Source: Ceratodon purpureus (Eukaryota > Streptophyta > Bryopsida > Pseudoditrichales > Ditrichaceae). Taken from it: DNA of 64,000 nucleotides. Numbering within the stretch: position 1 is the stretch's first letter; each line of letters starts with the position of its first letter. The translations under genes and the position numbers were made by a program. A model generated the notes under the pieces. The model was given only the letters and a program-made list of their open reading frames with translations, did no database searches and was not told the DNA's origin. Where the stretch lies: contig CM026423.1 of NCBI GenBank assembly GCA_014871385.1, forward strand, positions 5,158,244-5,222,243, in the 5' to 3' direction. Below are positions 56,812 to 64,000 of this stretch, piece by piece.

Positions 56812-59727
56812 GGTACCCTACCTCTACTATTGCTTGTGGACACTCATTCGGTCATCATACCATGCCTCTCAATCAAGTCCAACCGCATTGTGTTCCCAGA
56901 ACTACTTGGCAGCCTTGCACTACACCACATCTCTTCCATGTATGCTGGCATCGGTGTACACGAAAAAAATGGTGTTGTCTCTCATTGCGGAGAACCTGCA
57001 TAGCTGATGGCAGGAAAATTAGGATATAAAGAATCACTCCCGTGGCTTATTCAGCACATTCAGAAACTCCCGCATCAGAGGAATGACCCACTTCTTAGCT
57101 CCAGTACCAATGCTACAACCTCTCAAAAGCCAGAAAACCATCTGTACCACTTGATTCGTTTACATCAGACTGATGCACAGCCAGGGGAGGTCCGCAAGAA
57201 ACAATCATACGTAAACATTCGTAAGGAAATGGCATACCAGGAGAAAAAAAAGAAAAAAAAAAGGGCTACGACTTAAAACCTCCTCAAAATGGTCAAAGAA
57301 TCTCTGGCAGAGAATGCGAAAGCTCGAAGGACCTAGATTTCTCATAATGCGTCCTCCTTTCTACCTCTATCCCCAATGAAGAGAGACCCCAAACTAATGC
57401 ATTCCAGGCTGAACTCAAGCCCCAAGGTGATGGCATGCATACCTGACCCACTTGAGCTTCATTCCGAAGGACGACTCCGTGATACCTCAAAGCTGACGGT
57501 ATCCACCAACACGCATCTCACTGTCGTCACAAACCTAGAATACGCAAACACACCTCCCACCTCCTCCCTGCCGCAACCATAGGGCAACATTTCAAGTCCA
57601 AAATTGGACAGACAACTTGATATATTTGAATCCACGCCCCCCGAGAACACAACCCTGCTTCCCTTGATCCACACCAGAAGGCGGTATCCAGCTATGGCGA
57701 AGCTCCCTCCCAGCGTGAAAACGAAGTCCCCCGGAAGCTCTCCAATGCGATGCTCAACAGGAAGTGTCCACACTAGAACACCACTCTGTACTCTCCTGCA
57801 ATAAACTCCTCCTTCCAAGTACACAATCCTAAACCCCCTCTCACTTCTCACCCCCTGTTTTGTAAAACTAATCCAGGACTAATACTCCTTCCCACAGGTG
57901 CTGGATCTGAAACTCCGCCCAATATTCCCTCTCCAAAACTGCCTCCTTTTCTCACCAAAACCCGAATCTTTCCACCATCCAACTCCACAACACAAATTCC
58001 CACAAACCTCAAAAATGACCCAAACTAATCTCACAAGAGCAGTTTACTGTACTAAGTGATGCACCAAAAGACAAGATGAAGTGCCCAGATGAACGACTAT
58101 CTAGAATACTTGACTAGTAGTACTAACTTGGTGCAGTGTTGGAGGAATGTGCCGAGGTTTGGCTCATGTGTAGAGCATGTGTAGATGGTGGTGTTGACGG
58201 TGTTTTGATGATGATGGAGTGGAGTCTGAGTCTGGGAGTCTGTTGTGAGTGTCTGGGTCTGGGTCTGGGGCTGGGTCTGGGTTGCAAGCGAGTCTGTCTG
58301 TCTGAGCTTGGGCTCTGCTCACCAGCCTGGCTGCACACAACCTGGGCATCAGCACTGTTAATGCGTGTGTATGCCAATAATAATGCAATGATACAGAGTA
58401 TATGTGGGTAGTCTACATGTGGCACTGTGTACCGTTATACCGTATGTGTTTTATAATTTCATTCTCTCTCTGTGTGTGTGTTTGTGTGCACAGTGGTTAC
58501 CGGTAACTTTTGGGTTCTGGATTAGGTGCGGTAAACCGTGCAGGTGGGGTGTGTTTCCATGGATTACTTGACTGGACGTTTGGAGCATGGGTTCACTGTT
58601 GGAAAAGGATTGTGCACTGTGGAAGAACAGGTCATGCAATTTGAAGAATTTGTACTTGTGTTCACTCTTGAGTTTCTGGATTCATGTGAATATTTTGTTA
58701 CTTGAATATTGTGTAAATGATTGTTGTTGTTGAAGAATATAATGTTATGCGTCATGTTATTGTCTTTGTTGTTCACCTTAGGAGCGTTTGGAGTGAAATT
58801 ATTTACCATTGCAAAGTCTAAACCGGGAGTACTCGTATATAAAGCGAGGACACACTCTGCACCGTTTGGAATTCTAATCCCGTGAGGTCTCTCCACCTCT
58901 CTCGGAGCTCTTTGCGAATAAGAGGAGTAGTCAAGTTCGTTTGACTCCGAATAATATAGAACTACCGAGGTAACCTCGGCATTGAGTGCGGGGACTACCG
59001 GTTTAACTAAATTATGACACCATGACACCATTATATTAAATGGGATATGAAGTAGTAAAGATCACTTAGATTGATAGCAAAAAAATTGTACAAGACTTTT
59101 GAGTTGTCCAAGAAATTTGTCCTTGTAAATTGCTGAAATTGCCAAAATTATCCAAGTTGGAGATTGCGATTGGTCACTGGATGTCGAGATTTAAAACAAA
59201 TTCTTCTAAAATCCATTAATTTTACATCGTAACTTCAAATGATTTGAAATCAGTGTCATTTGAAGTACATAACTATTTTTCTTACATTTAAATTTTTTTT
59301 ATTTGATCGGAAAAAAAATATCATTCAATTCAAGTTTTTTGTTAGAAATTAATTTGATACAATATCAAACTCTCTCTGTAAATCCATCATGTGTTTTTCC
59401 ACCTTGTTGAAGTTGAAAGTAGAAAATAGTGGAGTTACTAAAAATGGAATGGAATAAATTTATGCCCATGAAACAAATCTGTATGGAAGGAGATACCATT
59501 CGTTCTGTTCAAAATTTTGAATTGTTTATTGTTTCTTTGTGTAGTCATGGCCATAGGAATTCATCTCTCAACAGGAGGTTGGTGTACAGTTGTTCTACCG
59601 TACTCAACTATACAAGGCATTTGACAAAAACAAGGAGGAATGGAGGGACCAGCATGCACTTTTAGGACGTATTTACTGGTGAGAATGCCAATGCTTTGAG
59701 TTAACTTTGCCTTCATTTGGAGCTAAA
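56812..59727. other. IQD upstream region and gene-poor DNA
   Basis: The first several hundred bases should hold the leader and promoter of the IQD gene. A short run of GTCTGG-type units lies at about 58,235-58,283. A TATA-like TATATAAAG occurs near 58,836, but no gene follows. From 59,040 on the DNA is AT-rich. No coding region is supported. Confidence 0.5.
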
Positions 59728-59729
59728 TA

Positions 59730-60104
59730 AGGTAATGCGCTCAAAAACCGTCCCGGCCCAAAAACCGTCCCATAGGCTTTGACATAGGCTGTTCCCAAAA
59801 CTGTGCGAAATCATTCTAATTCCGTCTATGGCTGCAGAAATTGAGTGCTTGTGATTGGTGCAAAAATGTCCTATTCACAGAATCCAAGTGGTCATATTAA
59901 CCATGACTCTAGGGACGGTTAGTGGAGCACCTAGGGCTGAACATTCAAAAATTCATAGGAAATTGTAGACTTACTCAAAAAATGATTTTTTTTTTGGGAT
60001 GGTTTTCCTTCAACTATGCAGACCGTACAAAAATTCTAGCTTTTTTCTACCACTGTTTTAAGTGGCCAAACCTGAAATTCGGACGGTTTCTGAGCGCATT
60101 ACCT
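59730..60104. mobile_element. Stowaway-like MITE, 375 bp, with TA target duplication
   Basis: The 24-base terminal inverted repeats AGGTAATGCGCTCA(A/G)AAACCGTCC differ at one position. TA flanks both ends (59728-59729 and 60105-60106). No transposase is present. The TA duplication and size fit the Tc1/mariner-derived MITEs. The near-identical arms suggest a fairly young insertion. Confidence 0.85.
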
Positions 60105-60579
60105 TATGTATCCTTCATTATTGAACTCAAGGAGCCCTGCAAATCATCTCATCAAGTAGTAATCCGCAGCACTGCTTTATTCTCAATTGTGGTTCCCTGA
60201 GAGTAGGTTTTCAAGAGCGTCCGCACCCTTGTTTGGAACGTGGGACCGCAGAGCTCTATGGCGGGCCCGGACAGAAAATAGGCATCCACTGGGACTCGCG
60301 TAATGACCACAGAGGTTGCAGGCTCTTCAGAAAACCTTGCGGGCTCATGAATTTTGTGTACTCTCAAAGTCTGTTGCACGCCCCAATTTCGTTGATTTTC
60401 ACCTAATTTTGGTTGTTCATGTGTTGGTGGGGCAAGGGCCAGATCACGTTGGTGCTGCAGAGCAATTGCAGACCTCGCAGTTTGTTCTTTTGTGTTTGAA
60501 AGTTGGCCGTTTCACCGCGTTTTACCGTGGAGGGGTGGGGGGCGGTTTTATTGCAAGCTGCGTGAGGTTGCGAGGGCCC

Positions 60580-60719
60580 TTGGTACAGAGTTTTGCATGT
60601 CTCTCACCCCGCGCAGGGTGCGGATGTTCTAAGCCCAGTCCCTTGCCCTGGATGAGGGTTGTACATTGATCCCCTTGCCATGAAGTCATTCATTTTCTAA
60701 AAAAACGAAAAAGGAAAAG
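60580..60719 (+). mobile_element. LINE 3' end, 5' limit uncertain
   Basis: The sequence GGATGAGGGTTGTACATT, then TTGCCATGAAGTCATTCATTTTC and an A-rich tail match the tails at 4,798, 44,646 and 45,208. The GC-rich DNA upstream, back to about 60,200, may belong to the same LINE, but I could not read a reverse-transcriptase motif in it and found no target duplication. Confidence 0.55.
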
Positions 60720-60828
60720 TAGGTATTTAAGAATTTGAGAAAGTGTGCTCACCCTGGCTCTTTTTGATTTGCACTGATCATGATTGATGGTGTATGGTCT
60801 TGTTTCAAGGTGATAGGTTGTGCATTCT

Positions 60829-60878
60829 TGCCCCCCCCCCCCCCAACCCCCCCAAAATAAATAAATAAATTAAATAAA
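60829..60878. repeat. Poly(C) and (AAAT)n simple repeats
   Basis: A C run of about 14 bases, then a second shorter C run, followed by AAAT units up to about 60,878. Confidence 0.9.
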
Positions 60879-61926
60879 CGTATCTCGTTTGTGTACTTTT
60901 GTGTTTGACCAGTTATTCTAGCTCAGTTAGCTGAGCATTAAGGTGCACCAATTTCAAGGAGCTCAAGAACATGAACAAATGTGAATTGTGGAAGGTCTTG
61001 GATGAAGAATCCAAAGCATGCACAGTCAGTCATCAGGGAATCAATGCAGATACATTGAGAATATCTCTGAACTCTGGGTCAAGTAAAATATTTAAGTGAT
61101 AGCAAGTCAATGAAAGAAATTTTCATTTGTTTAACAGAAAAGAAAAAAGAAAAATATTACAGACCTCACTGCAGCCTGCAGTTTCTACACTGCCTGCCAC
61201 AATAAACATTTTAAATTAAAAAGTGTCTGATGGTGAAGGAATCATGCATAAAAATGCAGCCAGTCATCTGTTATTCTTGTTTCTAAATCATTCTGCACTG
61301 TATCAGTGCACATACTATAGCAAGGTGATGCAAACAGTCTATATATAACATTTATCTTACGACCTAGAAAACATCGATTGAAAAACACACAAGTTGCAGC
61401 TGTATTGTAATATGAAGAAGGAAAACTCGAATTTTGTTCTGGAATTGGTGTGAATAAAATGTCAGTGACATGTATGATGTAACATGAAAAAATATGATAC
61501 TCTGGTGACTCTGCGGAAGTTTCATGTAAGATAATGTGTGCGGTGATAATGGTCACTCTAGTTCTTCATGGCATGCAGTGACCCTCTAATTGTCATCATT
61601 TGGCAAGGACTCGCATGTACCTCCCCATGCAACTTATGGGAAACTGCTTTCATTATCCTGTCTAGATGTCTTGTCAAGGGGTAGCTCTGATCAGAAAGCT
61701 TTGCTCATTGCTTATTTGAGCTGGTGTGGAAAGTGCGGTAGAGGGTAAGTTGCCACGGCTTTAAGTTCCATCCATAAGTAAGAAAATCCTACTTTTCAGA
61801 ACTCACTAATCCTTTATTAAATTAAACATATGATTGTTTGCCAATGGCAATGTACCACCACTAGGATATGAGGTATTTTTCTGCCAAAAGTTGGTACTTT
61901 GAAAATATACAGTTTACCTAGTTTTA

Positions 61927-62099
61927 GCCTAATATTTTATTTTATTTTATTTTTTGGGCACAAAAAGCGCTTTCTGGCCCGTGGCATTGCATCAAGTGGT
62001 GAGACGCATGCAACATCAAGTATTTGCAGCAAGTCGAAGATGAGACCTCATGGTTGACTCTTGGGTGCTTTAAGCCCTCTTCTTGCCTATTCTCATCAG
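61927..62099 (-). mobile_element. Short retroelement (SINE or truncated LINE) with (AAAAT)n tail
   Basis: On the minus strand the segment ends in AAAAAATAAAATAAAAT, the tail type seen on the LINEs here. Possible target duplications CTAGTTTTAG (61918-61927) and CTAGTTTAAG (62100-62109) differ at one position. The body (CGGGCCAGAAAGCGC, then CACCACTTGATGCAATG) does not match the other LINE tails and may be a different family. Confidence 0.5.
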
Positions 62100-62250
62100 C
62101 TAGTTTAAGATCATTCTGGACCTTTTTAGGAACATTTTAAAAATGGAATGATTTTCACTACATGAAAGTTGCAAATGATCTAAATTTTTGGTTGAAGGTC
62201 AAAGTCACAATAAAGAACGACATAGTGTTAGGATAGACACAATGGTTTAA

Positions 62251-63173
62251 CCCCTAAAGGACCATTGTCCTAGAATGGGCTTTTTTTAGAATTCGGGCAT
62301 GTACCTGTGACTTCAATTGAAGTCGAGATTTTTGGAAACTTTTTGTGAATGTAGGCCATAACAAGAACTTTGAGGGAATCTAATTTTTTTTTCAATTGGA
62401 CATTTATAAAAATAGTTATGGTACCCAAAGTGGAAAAAACTATTCAATGGGCAATTCGGGCAGCCATGCAAAATACATCAATTACCTCTAAAAATATTTC
62501 TATAAATAATTCATGGTGTCATTTTTGTGGTTTCCAAAAAAAAAAAAACGAGTTTGAGTGCATAATGTTCACTCCACAAAATATCAAAATTTTCTCACCG
62601 TTTTGGGCAGTGTACTAAAAAACTTCTTCTTTCCTTCATAAAAGATAGAAAAATTATTATTTTAGGTTTTTTTTTTTTTTCAGTGAAAATATGGACATCA
62701 ATCTTTACTTTGACCGTTTGGATTAGAACTTTATTGAATAATGGAGTTTTTAGGAAAAAAAAAGATTTAGCATTCTTATGTATTCAACTTTTAAAAAAAT
62801 TGTTTTCAACATGCTACACTTAACTTTTTGGTGTAATTTTTAAATAAAATTACCTAAATTAGTCTACTTTGATATGCACCAAAACCCCCAAAATCCATAA
62901 TGCAAAAAACCTAAGAAAAAAAAAGTTAGAGTGTATCAAGCTAGTCAAAACTCTTGTCAAAAAAGTTTGTTTTCAAATTTCAATTGCTATAATCTTCTAA
63001 TCTCTACGGTCGATTATATTGAACTTTTTTTAGCTATTTATTAAAATAATTTAGTTGAAGATCTTCCGATTATAGTTAGAAAATATTGTTTTTTTAGTCA
63101 TTCAAGCTTTTTACATTAAAAATTGCAGTTTTGGAGCGTTTTTTGGTGAATCATAGTCAAGGAACTTTAGGGG
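62251..63173. mobile_element. TTAA-flanked DNA transposon, copy 2, 923 bp, non-autonomous
   Basis: Begins CCCCTAAAGG and ends CTTTAGGGG, with TTAA exactly outside both ends (62247-62250 and 63174-63177). It is inverted relative to the copy at 42,683-43,611, with matching termini and subterminal motifs and almost the same length. A short open frame at 62370-62618 has no recognised domain. Non-autonomous. Confidence 0.75.
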
Positions 63174-63177
63174 TTAA

Positions 63178-64000
63178 ATGACATTGAAATAACCTCCAAC
63201 TAGGTCCATTTTTGTGCTTAATAATAAATAGATCATTTCATCTATTTTTTTTTCCTCAAAGCATTTAGCAAAGAAATCATGCTTCTGTACATTTTATTTA
63301 TTTGCAAAATTCATTGGAAGATCGTTTTGAACATGTTTTACATATCTTTTACCTCTAAGATTTGATGTACCATTGCTCAACAATGCAACTAAAGGATTGT
63401 ATTGGTAATGATTTTAAGTTATTTATAGTCTAAAGATTTTATACAAAAGAGTCAAAGTAGATGATCTTCTAAAGCAAAGTCTACCAAACAAATTCTTAAC
63501 TTCAAATGTTACATTTAAATTACATTTAATTGTCTATTAATCCAGTATAAAATATAACAATTGATGGTAATTTATTTATTTACTTTGCGCCATAACTTAT
63601 ACATGACATAATTTTGAAGACGTAACTTGAACCACAATATTCTATCTCATACTCTTACCATGATGCTTTATTTCCAATATTATTATGATTTTTTTCAAAA
63701 ATAGCTAATTGTGTGTGAATAAAGGAAAGGTAGACTGAGTACTAAAATAAGAGATGTTTTCTCTCAATATATTTTCTAGTTTTTCTTCCAATTTTTTCTC
63801 TCACTATCTATGGATTGAAGTACGTGTTCTAATTTATCTTTTGTGGTTTAGATTTTTTAGATTTTTGGATAAGAAAATATTTAGAAAATTTAGAAATTGA
63901 ATCTCTAAAACCTCTTGCAACCTACTTTGAGTTGTAGCCTTATTTTGGATGATTTTTTCACTTTCCATACTTTTTAATTTTTAAATTAGTTGCAAATTTG
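63178..64000. other. AT-rich intergenic DNA to window end
   Basis: Strongly AT-rich. No gene or element ends were recognised. Confidence 0.5.

Noticed and set aside
58123-58425. Minus-strand open frame with a signal-peptide-like hydrophobic start
   Set aside because: It has no ATG (the frame opens with GTG), and most of its length is the translation of a GTCTGG-type simple repeat.
1-64000. LTR retrotransposons or other virus-derived copies
   Set aside because: I looked for paired long direct repeats with TG/CA ends, primer-binding sites and gag/pol motifs and recognised none.

Overview
The window is nuclear DNA of a land plant. It carries plant-restricted gene families (an Aux/IAA auxin repressor, an IQD calmodulin-target protein, an NFD6-like mitochondrial protein), GT-AG introns, long untranslated leaders, and wide AT-rich intergenic stretches littered with small DNA transposons, truncated LINEs and a SINE. 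The Aux/IAA protein has about 290 residues ahead of its degron, and two secreted-protein genes are unlike anything I recognise from flowering plants. I therefore lean to a seed-free plant such as a moss, but the sequence alone does not settle this. No tRNA, rRNA, organellar insert, CRISPR array or retrovirus-like (LTR) element was recognised.

Layout. 1-8,300: a tandem pair of genes for small secreted proteins (2775-3164 and 5791-6156), duplicated with promoters and 3' regions, and a tiny truncated LINE between them. 8,300-10,690: a GC-rich terminal-inverted-repeat element, then AT-rich DNA. 10,691-17,765: two minus-strand housekeeping-type genes, a nine-exon epoxide hydrolase with an organelle-type leader and the splicing factor CWC22. 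18,000-25,400: repeat-rich DNA with a tRNA-derived SINE carrying a long TA tail, a long-TIR transposon and a LINE 3' end. 26,376-27,141: a three-exon gene of a conserved plant family of unknown function. 31,188-33,757: a head-to-head pair, NFD6-like (minus) and mitochondrial acyl carrier protein (plus), both probably mitochondrial. 33,900-45,700: gene-poor DNA with a fold-back, homopolymer tracts, a TTAA-flanked transposon and two more truncated LINEs. 45,700-48,954: a five-exon Aux/IAA gene with a long GA-rich leader and an upstream ORF. 51,700-52,600: a tandem duplication and a TIR element. 54,586-56,811: the IQD gene (minus). 59,700-64,000: a TA-flanked MITE, further retroelement tails and a second TTAA-flanked transposon of the same family as the first.

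The genes do not form one pathway. The functional links visible are the mitochondrial pair sharing one short promoter region, and the duplicated secreted pair sharing conserved upstream blocks. Spliced models for the epoxide hydrolase, CWC22, NFD6-like, ACP, Aux/IAA and unknown-family genes were derived by hand from frame continuity and GT/AG sites. They close exactly in frame, which is the main support for their coordinates.

I saw no obviously new multi-gene system. The most novel items are the uncharacterised secreted pair with its conserved promoter, and a family of about 925-bp transposons with exact TTAA flanks and CCCCTAA ends, which resemble piggyBac termini and would be notable in a plant.
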